From Opitutia bacterium (GTDB lineage Bacteria; Verrucomicrobiota; Verrucomicrobiia; Opitutales; Seribacteraceae): a DNA stretch of 5,947 nucleotides. This document shows, in pieces, positions 1 to 5,352 of this stretch (within the stretch, counting starts at the first letter, position 1; the number at the start of each line of letters is the position of its first letter). The notes beneath the pieces were generated by a model. It did no database searches and was not told where the DNA came from. It saw nothing but the letters and a program-made list of their open reading frames with translations. The stretch covers positions 1-5,947 of the forward strand of contig JABHOU010000565.1 in the NCBI GenBank assembly GCA_018695085.1, given 5' to 3'. The position numbers and the translations under genes were made by a program.

Positions 1-1
1 A

Positions 2-1336
2 TTACGACAGTTGGCCGAGAGTGGAGATGCCTATGCGCAAGCGGCTTTGGCCATTGCCCTTGCAAATGGAGACAAGGGCTTCCCCATATCGATTATCGAA
101 GCCGAGAAGTGGGCTCGCCAGTCTGCCTCCCAAAAACATCCCATAGGTTATTTTGCAATGGGTCACTTGTCTCAAAATCCAATTCTGGAAGCCGACTCGG
201 CTACTCCGGGTAAGTATTTTTTGGTCTCATTTGGTGACAGAAAAGGAGAGCTTGTGAGGACGGCTCTATCGGGTGACCCAATCGCCTGTTATGCCCTCGG
301 CATGATGTTAACTTCCGATGAACTTCGCCCGAGGGTGATTCCCGATTTTGAACTGGCTGCAAGGCATCACCAAGTTGCTGTTCGTGCCGGTTATATGCCC
401 TCTGTTTTGCAGCTAGGAATATTGAAGATGGAGGGTATGCTTGCGGCCAAAGACATGGATGGAGGGCTTGCTCTGGTCCGGCAGGCGGTTTCCATAAATC
501 TTCCCGGAGCTCACAATTATATGGGAGTTGTCTACTCCAATGGTAAGGCTGTACCTAAGGATCTCGGGACTGCACTTGTTCACTTTCGTAAAGCCGCCGA
601 CCTCGGGCACGGTAGTTCAATGATCCTCACGTCTCACTTCTATGCCGGCGGTTTGGCTACTCCCGTAGACTTCGATCTTGCTTCGGTATACGCCCGTCGG
701 GCTGCCGCCGTAAAGGAACCCGGGGCCGAGGAGAAAATACTGGAGATTCAAGCATTGGCGGAGTCAGGCGCTTTGGTCGCCACTTCATCCGATGTTCCCG
801 AACCTGTGGAAACGGGTGTTCCGCCACCACCTCCACCACCAAGCTCTTCCGGAATCATCCCGCCTACCCCGCCGTCCCTGCCGTCCTCTCCTAGTCCCGA
901 TCCTAAGACTTCCACGCCAACCTATATTCCCAGAGCGCCAAATCCCGCTGAAACAACTTTCGTTCCCGTTGCTCCACCACCTACCTCCTCACCTCTTCCG
1001 ATACCCACTCCACCACCTCCAACGACATTCACTCCCACGCCCTCCTTTACCGCACCCCCATCAACTTCAGCTGCTGACACTCGTGAATTAGCCAAGCGCC
1101 ATTATTCCGGGATTGGCGTACCGCTTGACTATACCACAGCTCGCAGCAATTTCGTGATTGCCGCCAACGGGGGCGACGTTGAGGCTGCCCGTTACCTCGG
1201 AATCATTTATCTTCGCGGCAAAGGCGTGGCCAAAGACAGGTTGGAAGCGGCGAAGTGGCTGCGCATGGCGGCTGCAGGCGGCGATGTTATGGCAAAGCGA
1301 AACCTAGAACTGCTCGAGCAGTTGCTCGCCCCCTGA
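2..1336 (+). CDS. Sel1-repeat protein with Pro-rich linker (5' end cut by window)
   Basis: The frame is open to the left edge. A TTG at 11 is in frame, but the codons before it (Leu-Arg-Gln) continue a Sel1 helix, so the true start lies outside. Counting from the TTG, Sel1-like (TPR-related) helical pairs fill about residues 1-255. Recognisable cores include AYAQAALAIALANG, ACYALGMML, and GAHNYMGVVYSNGKAVPKD followed by ALVHFRKAADLGHGSS. Residues about 264-352 are a Pro/Ser/Thr-rich linker with runs of seven and four prolines. A last Sel1 block follows at about 356-430 (YSGIGVPLDYTTA, then AARYLGIIYLRGKGVAKD and AAKWLRMAAAGGD). Sel1 repeats are protein-interaction scaffolds. The linker suggests a flexible tether or envelope-spanning segment, but no membrane segment is visible in this part. 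The partner is unknown. The next gene on the same strand starts 57 bases later, so co-transcription is possible. Confidence 0.88.
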   Translation, partial: LRQLAESGDAYAQAALAIALANGDKGFPISIIEAEKWARQSASQKHPIGYFAMGHLSQNPILEADSATPGKYFLVSFGDRKGELVRTALSGDPIACYALGMMLTSDELRPRVIPDFELAARHHQVAVRAGYMPSVLQLGILKMEGMLAAKDMDGGLALVRQAVSINLPGAHNYMGVVYSNGKAVPKDLGTALVHFRKAADLGHGSSMILTSHFYAGGLATPVDFDLASVYARRAAAVKEPGAEEKILEIQALAESGALVATSSDVPEPVETGVPPPPPPPSSSGIIPPTPPSLPSSPSPDPKTSTPTYIPRAPNPAETTFVPVAPPPTSSPLPIPTPPPPTTFTPTPSFTAPPSTSAADTRELAKRHYSGIGVPLDYTTARSNFVIAANGGDVEAARYLGIIYLRGKGVAKDRLEAAKWLRMAAAGGDVMAKRNLELLEQLLAP

Positions 1337-1393
1337 GGAATCAGGTTTCTAGGTCTGAATAGCTGGGGCTCATTGCCAAAGAATCCCTTTTGC

Positions 1394-2500
1394 ATGAATC
1401 CCGTCAAGACTGCGGATATCAGTAATTTGGAGGCGATATCTTCGCCTTCTCTGTTGGTTTTTCCGGAACGGGTCGAGGCAAACGTCGATCGTATGCTGGA
1501 CATGGTGGGCGGTGATGTTTTGCGTCTGCGCCCACACGTCAAGACGCACAAAATGGCGGAGGTGGTCAGGTTGCAGGTGGCCAAGGGCATCACCCGATTT
1601 AAGTGCGCCACCATTGCCGAGGCCGAAATGACTGCGATTTCGGGCGGGAGCGACGTCTTGCTGGCACATCAGCCCGTCGGTCCCAACTTATCCCGATTCC
1701 TTCAGTTGCAGGATCGTTTCTCGGAAGTTTCTTTCTCGGCCACTGTCGATTCTCCGGAGGTGGTGGCCGAGTTCGAAAAAACGGGCCAGTCGGCGAGTCT
1801 TTTCGTGGACGTCGATTGCGGTATGCATCGCACGGGGATCGAACCTGGGGAGGGAGCTTTGGCCTTGTGCCGGCGAATTGCTTCTTCCGAAAATTTAGAG
1901 TTCGCGGGCCTGCATGCCTATGACGGGCACTTGCACCTCCCCGGCCTGATTGATCGAACCGAAGCCCACGCCGCCGCCATCGAGTCGTGGGCCGGTTTGT
2001 TGCAGTTACTGGAGAACGAGAACCTTGCTCCTTACACCATCGTAGTCGGCGGAAGTCCTACCTTTGGCCTCTTCGCTCAAATGGATAACTGGCAATGCAG
2101 CCCGGGCACTACGCTTTTTTGGGACGCGGGCTATGGTCATGCGTTTCCGGACTTGGAGTTCGAGTGCGCTGCCATGCTGCTCACTCGCATTATCAGCAAG
2201 CCCGCCGGGCGTCTTTGTCTTGACTTGGGCCACAAGTCGGTGGCCGCGGAGAAGCCGATCGGGAACCGTGCATGGTTCCCCGACCTTCCTGAGGCGAAAC
2301 CCTTTCTGCAAAGCGAGGAGCATTTTGTTTTGGAGGCCCCGAATGCTGGAGACTTCGCGGTCGGTGATGCTCTGTTGGCGGTACCTTGGCATGTTTGTCC
2401 CACGGTTGCCTTGCATGCTCATGCCCACTTGGTCCGCGATGGTCGGGTTACTTCCGAGTCATGGGAAGTGGTGGCTCGGAAGCGTTCCCTCACTATTTAG
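1394..2500 (+). CDS. D-threonine aldolase/D-serine dehydratase-family PLP enzyme
   Basis: A fold-type III (alanine-racemase N-terminal barrel) PLP enzyme of 368 residues, the usual family length. Counted from the ATG at 1394, RPHVKTHK (46-53) holds the expected Schiff-base lysine K50. VDVDCGMHRTGI, GLHAYDGH and GGSPTF (the cofactor-phosphate loop, about 219-224) follow, then SPGTTLFWDAGYG and LDLGHKSVA. The C-terminal PWHVCPTVALH carries His333 and Cys335. In this family an H-x-C pair is the metal site of D-serine-dehydratase-type members, while classical D-threonine aldolases have H-x-D. Expected chemistry is metal- and PLP-dependent cleavage or dehydration of a D-beta-hydroxy amino acid in the cytoplasm; the true substrate is open. 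An in-frame TTG at 1373 would add seven residues. The ATG is preferred because it places the first conserved block (SPSLLVF) at the usual distance, although no clear Shine-Dalgarno site precedes either start. It converges with the minus-strand gene ending at 2550. Confidence 0.9.
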   Translation: MNPVKTADISNLEAISSPSLLVFPERVEANVDRMLDMVGGDVLRLRPHVKTHKMAEVVRLQVAKGITRFKCATIAEAEMTAISGGSDVLLAHQPVGPNLSRFLQLQDRFSEVSFSATVDSPEVVAEFEKTGQSASLFVDVDCGMHRTGIEPGEGALALCRRIASSENLEFAGLHAYDGHLHLPGLIDRTEAHAAAIESWAGLLQLLENENLAPYTIVVGGSPTFGLFAQMDNWQCSPGTTLFWDAGYGHAFPDLEFECAAMLLTRIISKPAGRLCLDLGHKSVAAEKPIGNRAWFPDLPEAKPFLQSEEHFVLEAPNAGDFAVGDALLAVPWHVCPTVALHAHAHLVRDGRVTSESWEVVARKRSLTI

Positions 2501-2549
2501 ACTGTCGCCACCAAGTCGGCCGGGAAAAGGTTTTACCGAAATCGACTTC

Positions 2550-2900
2550 CTAAATCGTCTTGTATTGGTGAAAAGATTTTCGTCTTTGGCTGAATAATTT
2601 TCTGTGTTTGAGACTTTGGGTAGACGCTCTTTTTCGCCAGCGTCGAAAACTAGCGGGCTTTATGGACTTTCTCATGAATTGGATGACATGACCTTCACTT
2701 AATCCAGTAACTTTTCGAATTTCCTCAAAAGTGATACGGTCTGCCCAAGCAGCCCAGATAATCCAATCTGGACTATCTTTCAATGGTTCTGGATTCTTGA
2801 CACGAGTAACGGGGAAACTAGATTTTTTTGACTTCACAAGGAACTTTACAAAATAAATAAAATTTGTGAACACTTGAAATGCATCAACGAAAGACACCAT
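2550..2900 (-). CDS. DUF2805/TIGR03643-like small protein
   Basis: The core from about residue 42 to 93 (counted from the ATG at 2900) contains WIIWAAWADRITFEEI, a helix-turn-helix-like GLSEGHVIQFMRK and KPASFRRWRKRAS. I recognise this as the small conserved family DUF2805 (TIGR03643), whose function is unknown. The basic tail with KHRKLFSQRRK also fits, so the C-terminus looks complete. The N-terminal 40 or so residues are hydrophobic/basic and unlike the family, and several starts are possible: TTG 2906, ATG 2900, GTG 2897, GTG 2873, GTG 2837 and TTG 2783. A later start giving a protein of 75-95 residues may be the true one. No strong Shine-Dalgarno site decides the matter. The upstream third overlaps a plus-strand reading frame (2832-2957) that also looks coding-like. 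A DNA-binding role is only suggested by the helical pattern and basic charge. It is convergent with the PLP-enzyme gene, 49 bases apart. Confidence 0.72.
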   Translation of the reverse strand: MVSFVDAFQVFTNFIYFVKFLVKSKKSSFPVTRVKNPEPLKDSPDWIIWAAWADRITFEEIRKVTGLSEGHVIQFMRKSIKPASFRRWRKRASTQSLKHRKLFSQRRKSFHQYKTI

Positions 2901-2957
2901 GCACAAGCACTCAACAAGGTAAAAAAAGAATTAGATTCTATTGGTTATAAGCTTTGA
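2832..2957 (+). pseudogene. Possible 3' remnant of an unidentified gene
   Basis: After a stop at 2829-2831 this frame runs for 41 codons to a TGA at 2955-2957 without an ATG; the only internal start is a TTG at 2874. The encoded peptide is charged and helical in character (for example NERHHAQALNKVKKELDSIG) and reads like the end of a real protein. The stop lies inside the first copy of the 28-bp leader repeat, 20 bases before the next gene. It could be the tail of a decayed gene whose upstream part was lost, or a chance frame antisense to the start of the DUF2805-like gene. No family is recognised. Confidence 0.3.
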
Positions 2958-2981
2958 AAGAGTAGGGGAATAAACAAATGA
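2954..2981 (+). repeat. 28-bp leader repeat, copy 1
   Basis: The first 17 bases, TTGAAAGAGTAGGGGAA, are identical to copy 2 at 3273-3289, and 9 of the next 11 bases also match (26/28 overall). The repeat ends on the start codon of the 2978 gene at exactly the same spacing as copy 2 does on the 3297 gene. AGGGG at 2964-2968 lies nine bases before the ATG and is a likely ribosome binding site. Confidence 0.85.
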
Positions 2982-3265
2982 ATAAGAAAAAGAAAATTCT
3001 TATTGTTTTATCCGTTCTTGCTTTGTTGGGAATTGCGGGTTGGCAACATTGGGAATATCATCACAACACACCCGTTGCACTTGTTTCTGCTGATGGTGGT
3101 AAGGTTTTTCCCTTGAAAAGCATTTCGAGCATTTTGGGCGGGAGAATAAACCTTGAAAGTGGACATCAAGAAACATCAATTGATTATGTGTGGATTGATG
3201 TTGTAAACAGGCAAAACGAAAAGATGAACATTACACCACAAGAAGCATTAGTTTTATCTCAATAA
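2978..3265 (+). CDS. Small membrane-anchored protein, unknown function
   Basis: A 95-residue protein. A lysine-rich start (MNKKKK) is followed by a hydrophobic segment at residues 7-22 (ILIVLSVLALLGIAGW), which fits an uncleaved signal anchor or a signal peptide. About 70 residues would then lie in the periplasm or outside. There is no lipobox. The remainder (ADGGKVFPLKSISSILGG, then YVWIDVVNRQNEKM) is soluble in character, and I recognise no family. The ATG has a good upstream AGGGG at nine bases within a 28-bp leader repeated before the next gene. Base use is clearly more AT-rich than in the PLP-enzyme gene upstream. The lipoprotein gene starts 31 bases downstream on the same strand, so the two may form a small operon. 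Both products are predicted to be exported, which makes a shared envelope role plausible but unproven. Confidence 0.72.
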   Translation: MNKKKKILIVLSVLALLGIAGWQHWEYHHNTPVALVSADGGKVFPLKSISSILGGRINLESGHQETSIDYVWIDVVNRQNEKMNITPQEALVLSQ

Positions 3266-3272
3266 ATGAAAC

Positions 3273-3300
3273 TTGAAAGAGTAGGGGAACAATCAAATGA
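3273..3300 (+). repeat. 28-bp leader repeat, copy 2
   Basis: This is the second copy of the leader at 2954-2981, with 26 of 28 bases identical and a 17-base perfect core. It starts 319 bases after copy 1. The core includes AGGGG at 3283-3287, nine bases before the ATG at 3297, so it supplies the ribosome binding site of the lipoprotein gene. Confidence 0.85.
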
Positions 3301-3662
3301 AATACTTGTTTATAATATTTATATCTCTAATAGGATGTGAAAAATCCCCCAAAACAGTTGACTATTCTAAAATCGAATTTCGTGGTGAATTAGCTTACTT
3401 GCAGAAACAGGAAAATCCATTTAGCGGAAGAGCGATCGAATATTATTCAGAAGGTAAAAAGAAAGCAGAAGTAAATTATAGAAATGGTAGATTAAACGGA
3501 GAATATGCTGATTGGTATCCCAACGGACAAATGAAAAGGAAAGGAAGTTTCAAAGATGGTAAATTCGACGGACTATGGATTAGGTACCACAAAGATGGAA
3601 CAGAGAGGTCTCGAACTACCTATAATGAAGGGAGAGGTATTGAAACAATCTTCAATGACTGA
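3297..3662 (+). CDS. MORN-repeat (YwqK-like) lipoprotein
   Basis: A 121-residue protein with a short lipoprotein signal peptide (MKYLFIIFISLIGC). The lipobox is LIGC and the acylated cysteine is C14, so it should be anchored to a membrane. Residues 41-113 form about three MORN-type variant repeats of the kind found in YwqK-family proteins: PFSGRAIEYYSEGKKKAEVN, then YPNGQMKRKGSFKDGKFDG, then YHKDGTERSRTTYNEG. The pattern is an aromatic residue, x-(D/N)-G and a basic/aromatic strand. Databases often label such proteins 'toxin-antitoxin system YwqK family antitoxin', but nothing here proves a toxin partner. The start has a strong AGGGG nine bases upstream inside the repeated leader. A related lipoprotein on the other strand (4627-5205) shares lipobox and repeat motifs. 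Its 3' end overlaps, antisense, the last 90 bases of the IS-split gene. Confidence 0.85.
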   Translation: MKYLFIIFISLIGCEKSPKTVDYSKIEFRGELAYLQKQENPFSGRAIEYYSEGKKKAEVNYRNGRLNGEYADWYPNGQMKRKGSFKDGKFDGLWIRYHKDGTERSRTTYNEGRGIETIFND

Positions 3663-3881
3663 CCCTTTTTTCTGATCCATAAGAACTGGCAAACAGATTC
3701 CAGTCTTCTTGAGTACGATTCTGGAACAGACACGTTTCTTCAAGTTCTTGATTCCTTTGTTTACTTCATCACTTTTCTTTCCCACTACGACAAACATCCT
3801 CTCCTCCTTGAACTCCTTCTTGTCTGACTGTTTCTGTCCAACGCAGAACATTGCGAGAATGCCAATGATGATTCCGTAGAA

Positions 3882-3889
3882 TAGATGAA
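3882..3889. repeat. Target-site duplication, left copy
   Basis: TAGATGAA lies directly outside the left inverted repeat and matches TAAATGAA outside the right one at 7 of 8 bases. Eight bases is the usual target duplication of IS1595-family elements. The one mismatch turns a Leu codon (CTA/TTA on the minus strand) into another Leu codon of the split gene. Confidence 0.8.
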
Positions 3890-3907
3890 GGGGCTGAAGT
3901 AGCTAAG
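3890..3907 (+). repeat. IS left terminal inverted repeat
   Basis: The 18-base sequence GGGGCTGAAGTAGCTAAG is the perfect reverse complement of 4592-4609. The transposase stop codon (3910-3912) lies two bases inside it. Confidence 0.95.
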
Positions 3908-3909
3908 GG

Positions 3910-4563
3910 TTAGTGCTTTGACTTGGAATGCCAGTATTTAAGCTGTTTGTATAGGTTTTGATGCTTGCCTCCATTGACGCGCCATTCGCACTCCTTGAGA
4001 AACCAATGAAAATTGTTCGATTTGATGCCATTGAATCTTCGCAGATGTCGTTTGGCTTGGTTCCAAAAGTTTTCGATCCCGTTGATGTGATTTCCCCTGT
4101 CGGCGAAGAGCTTGGAATGATTGATGCGCATGTGATGAAATTCTGTGACGTCGAGTGCATTGTACGCCTTGAAAGTGTCGGTGTAAACAATGCTGTCCGG
4201 AGTGACTATCTCTTCAATGATCGGGAGCAAGGTTTCGGTTCTTGCGTTAGGCACGATAGCCGTAAAAACCTTCCCTCCCCGCTTAAGCAAGCCGAATACA
4301 GCCACTTTGCCAGCTGCTCCTCTGCCTCGTTTCCCTTTTCGGATTCCACCGAAATAACTCTCATCAGCCTCGACCTCCCCATTCAATTCGTAGCTGGGAA
4401 GTTGAGAGGCTATGAGAAATCTCAGCCTCATGTAGAAACGAATGGCCGTGTTGGGTTGGACACCAATAATCTCGGCAGCAGCTCTTGCCGTCGTCCCGGC
4501 TACAAAGTGCTCCAAAAGCCTGTTTTGTCTTCTCGGCGAAAGACGACTTTTTCTTATGTACAT
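3910..4563 (-). CDS. IS1595-family (IS1016-type) transposase
   Basis: An intact 217-residue DDE transposase of the ISXO2-like type. The N-terminal basic helix-turn-helix region includes KSRLSPRRQNRLLEHFVAG and TARAAAEIIGV. The catalytic core starts at VEADESYFGG (D67), followed by GKRGRGAAGKVAVFGLLKR, IVYTDTFKAY (D129) and NGIENFWNQAKRHL (E164, with K171 seven residues later). Together these give a complete DDE-K set. The last block, LKECEWRVNGG, is typical of the IS1016 group. Length and motif order match full members, with no frameshift or internal stop. The ATG at 4563 is followed at once by YIRKSRLS, the usual start of this group. A TATAAT at 4571-4576 (minus strand) lies close upstream, with no convincing -35 box. 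The protein should catalyse cut or copy transposition of the surrounding 720-bp element. Confidence 0.96.
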   Translation of the reverse strand: MYIRKSRLSPRRQNRLLEHFVAGTTARAAAEIIGVQPNTAIRFYMRLRFLIASQLPSYELNGEVEADESYFGGIRKGKRGRGAAGKVAVFGLLKRGGKVFTAIVPNARTETLLPIIEEIVTPDSIVYTDTFKAYNALDVTEFHHMRINHSKLFADRGNHINGIENFWNQAKRHLRRFNGIKSNNFHWFLKECEWRVNGGKHQNLYKQLKYWHSKSKH

Positions 4564-4591
4564 AATTTGAATTATAGACTGTTTTCATGGT

Positions 4592-4609
4592 CTTAGCTAC
4601 TTCAGCCCC
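4592..4609 (-). repeat. IS right terminal inverted repeat
   Basis: CTTAGCTACTTCAGCCCC on the plus strand is the perfect reverse complement of the left end at 3890-3907. It marks the transposase-start side of the element. Confidence 0.95.
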
Positions 4610-4617
4610 TAAATGAA
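4610..4617. repeat. Target-site duplication, right copy
   Basis: TAAATGAA lies directly outside the right inverted repeat and pairs with TAGATGAA at 3882-3889 (7/8 identical). On the minus strand it covers codons 5-7 of the split gene. Confidence 0.8.
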
Positions 4618-4626
4618 TTGATGATT

Positions 4627-5205
4627 TCATGTTTGTTTCCTTGTTTGATTTTTTGAGGGGAAAGAATTGAAAGTCATTATTTTCACGAGGCACTGCTGAA
4701 CTTGTGTTTCTCGGATTGAAAGGAACCATTCGGCCATGCAACCCAAGCCCTCGAAGGATACGTGCTGAAGCCATTGTATGCGCATGGTCTGCCTAAGGGG
4801 ATCATGAACTTGCTTGCACTCGCCTCTTCGAGGAATCTTGCCGTCCTTGTAGGTGTAGCGATGCGATTCCGTCCCGTCCTCGTACCACGAAATAAGATGT
4901 CCGTCTAGCTTGCCGTCCTTGAATTGGATCAACCGTTGTATCTGTCCATTGCTCCACATTCCGTCCTTCGCCCATCCCGTGTAGTCTGATGGGATATCAT
5001 CGTTATCAATCGCCTCAGCGATGATCCAGTTGCGGGTTTCATTGTCGTCCAAGTCAATCATCTCGACAGACGACTGATTGGATTCCGAACCATTCGATCC
5101 TGACTTTCCGTCGCCACCACACCCAACCGTCAGCAGGGCGACGAACATAGCGGCAAGTAACTTCTCCATCTCGTTATTGTAGAGCCTTGCGATTGATTCG
5201 CCCAT
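4627..5205 (-). CDS. MORN-type (YwqK-like) lipoprotein with unusual C-terminus
   Basis: From the ATG at 5205 this is 192 residues. A GGAA eight bases or so upstream supports that start. An ATG at 5169 would give a more typical lipoprotein signal (MEKLLAAMFVALLTVGC), so the start is uncertain. The lipobox LTVGC puts the acylated cysteine at residue 29 (or 17). A Gly/Ser/Asn-rich linker and an acidic stretch follow, then MORN-type repeats at about 75-123 (YTGWAKDGMWSNGQIQ, RLIQFKDGKLDGHLISWY, EDGTESHRYTYKDGK). These are close to the repeats of the lipoprotein at 3297-3662. After residue 123 the repeat pattern stops and about 69 residues of unrecognised, Cys- and Gln-containing sequence follow, perhaps from an old frameshift or rearrangement. 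The stop TGA (4627-4629) overlaps the start ATG (4628-4630) of the split membrane-protein gene, which suggests translational coupling in a former operon. Confidence 0.75.
   Translation of the reverse strand: MGESIARLYNNEMEKLLAAMFVALLTVGCGGDGKSGSNGSESNQSSVEMIDLDDNETRNWIIAEAIDNDDIPSDYTGWAKDGMWSNGQIQRLIQFKDGKLDGHLISWYEDGTESHRYTYKDGKIPRRGECKQVHDPLRQTMRIQWLQHVSFEGLGCMAEWFLSIRETQVQQCLVKIMTFNSFPSKNQTRKQT
4638..4642 (-). promoter_or_regulatory. Ribosome binding site of the split gene
   Basis: AAGGA on the minus strand lies seven bases before ATG 4628-4630. It sits inside the end of the upstream lipoprotein gene. It is the main reason for preferring this start over an in-frame ATG at 4774. Confidence 0.6.
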
Positions 5206-5245
5206 TACAAGTTTCCGCTAATTTTATAACGAGCATTCCTCCATC

Positions 5246-5281
5246 CAACACTCTCCAAAGCTTGGGTCAAGAGGAGTGTTG
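5246..5281. promoter_or_regulatory. Inverted repeat, possible operator
   Basis: CAACACTC (5246-5253) pairs perfectly with GAGTGTTG (5274-5281) across a 20-base loop that contains AAGCTT. No T-run follows on either strand, so it is not a standard terminator. It lies 41 bases upstream of the lipoprotein start, where an operator could sit. Confidence 0.35.
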
Positions 5282-5323
5282 ACCGACTTTTGCGATTTAG
5301 TCTTAATCCACCTCTCTTTGCGT

Positions 5324-5329
5324 TATAAT
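5324..5329 (+). promoter_or_regulatory. -10 promoter box
   Basis: A perfect TATAAT. The best -35 candidates around 5301-5308 are poor. TTGACC at 5279-5284 is a good -35 match but lies too far away (39 bases). Transcription toward the small ORF and the dehydratase gene is plausible. Confidence 0.35.
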
Positions 5330-5337
5330 CAAAATGT

Positions 5338-5352
5338 CGGGGTGTAACCCCG
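5338..5352 (+). other. Short GC hairpin in leader
   Basis: CGGGG (5338-5342) pairs with CCCCG (5348-5352) around the loop TGTAA. It lies at the expected 5' end of a transcript from the TATAAT box and just before AGGAG. It could stabilise the leader or modulate translation. It has no U-tract. Confidence 0.35.

Larger units (their letters stand above)
3890..4609 (-). mobile_element. IS1595-family (IS1016-type) insertion sequence, complete
   Basis: The element is 720 bp, bounded by perfect 18-bp inverted repeats: GGGGCTGAAGTAGCTAAG at 3890-3907 and its complement at 4592-4609. It is flanked by an 8-bp target duplication with one mismatch (3882-3889, 4610-4617). It holds one intact transposase gene filling almost the whole length on the minus strand. 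Size, a GGGGCTG-type terminus, the 8-bp duplication and the transposase sequence all match the IS1016 branch of IS1595. It lies within codons 7-8 of a small membrane-protein gene and points the same way. No passenger gene is present. Confidence 0.95.
3573..4630 (-). pseudogene. Small membrane-protein gene split by the IS element
   Basis: The start is ATG 4628-4630, with AAGGA (4638-4642) seven bases upstream. Seven codons (MKSSIHL) run exactly to 4610, where the IS begins. On the far side the frame resumes at 3881 with FYGIIIGILAMFCVGQ and stays open to a TAG at 3573-3575. Removing the IS and one 8-bp target copy gives an uninterrupted 109-residue protein: a short start, a hydrophobic segment at about residues 7-22 (signal anchor or signal peptide; no proper lipobox), then a charged soluble part (KKEFKEERMFVVVGKKSDE, NKGIKNLKKR). 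No family is recognised. Its ATG overlaps the stop of the upstream lipoprotein gene. The last 30 codons are antisense to the lipoprotein gene ending at 3662, so the original C-terminus may have been shorter or altered. As it stands the gene is almost certainly inactive. Confidence 0.78.

Noticed and set aside
792..1091. Pro/Leu/His-rich plus-strand frame
   Set aside because: It is a shifted reading of the Pro-rich linker codons of the Sel1 protein.
3266..3340. 24-codon ORF (starts MKLERVGEQ) directly after the stop of the 2978 gene
   Set aside because: It overlaps the lipoprotein start in another frame, and its sequence mostly reflects the repeated leader. There is no sign of its own ribosome binding site.
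3958..4596. 212-codon plus-strand frame across the IS
   Set aside because: It is antisense to the intact transposase, which has a full set of catalytic motifs.
4364..4774. 136-codon minus-strand frame running from the lipoprotein gene into the IS
   Set aside because: It contains the start of the split gene, then crosses the IS end into the wrong frame of the transposase. It is a product of the insertion, not a gene.
5243..5287. attC-like integron recombination site: ATCCAAC and GTTGACC ends around an inverted repeat
   Set aside because: The right core breaks the GTTRRRY rule at one base, the whole site is shorter than known attC sites, the inner arms are missing, and no integrase or further site is present.
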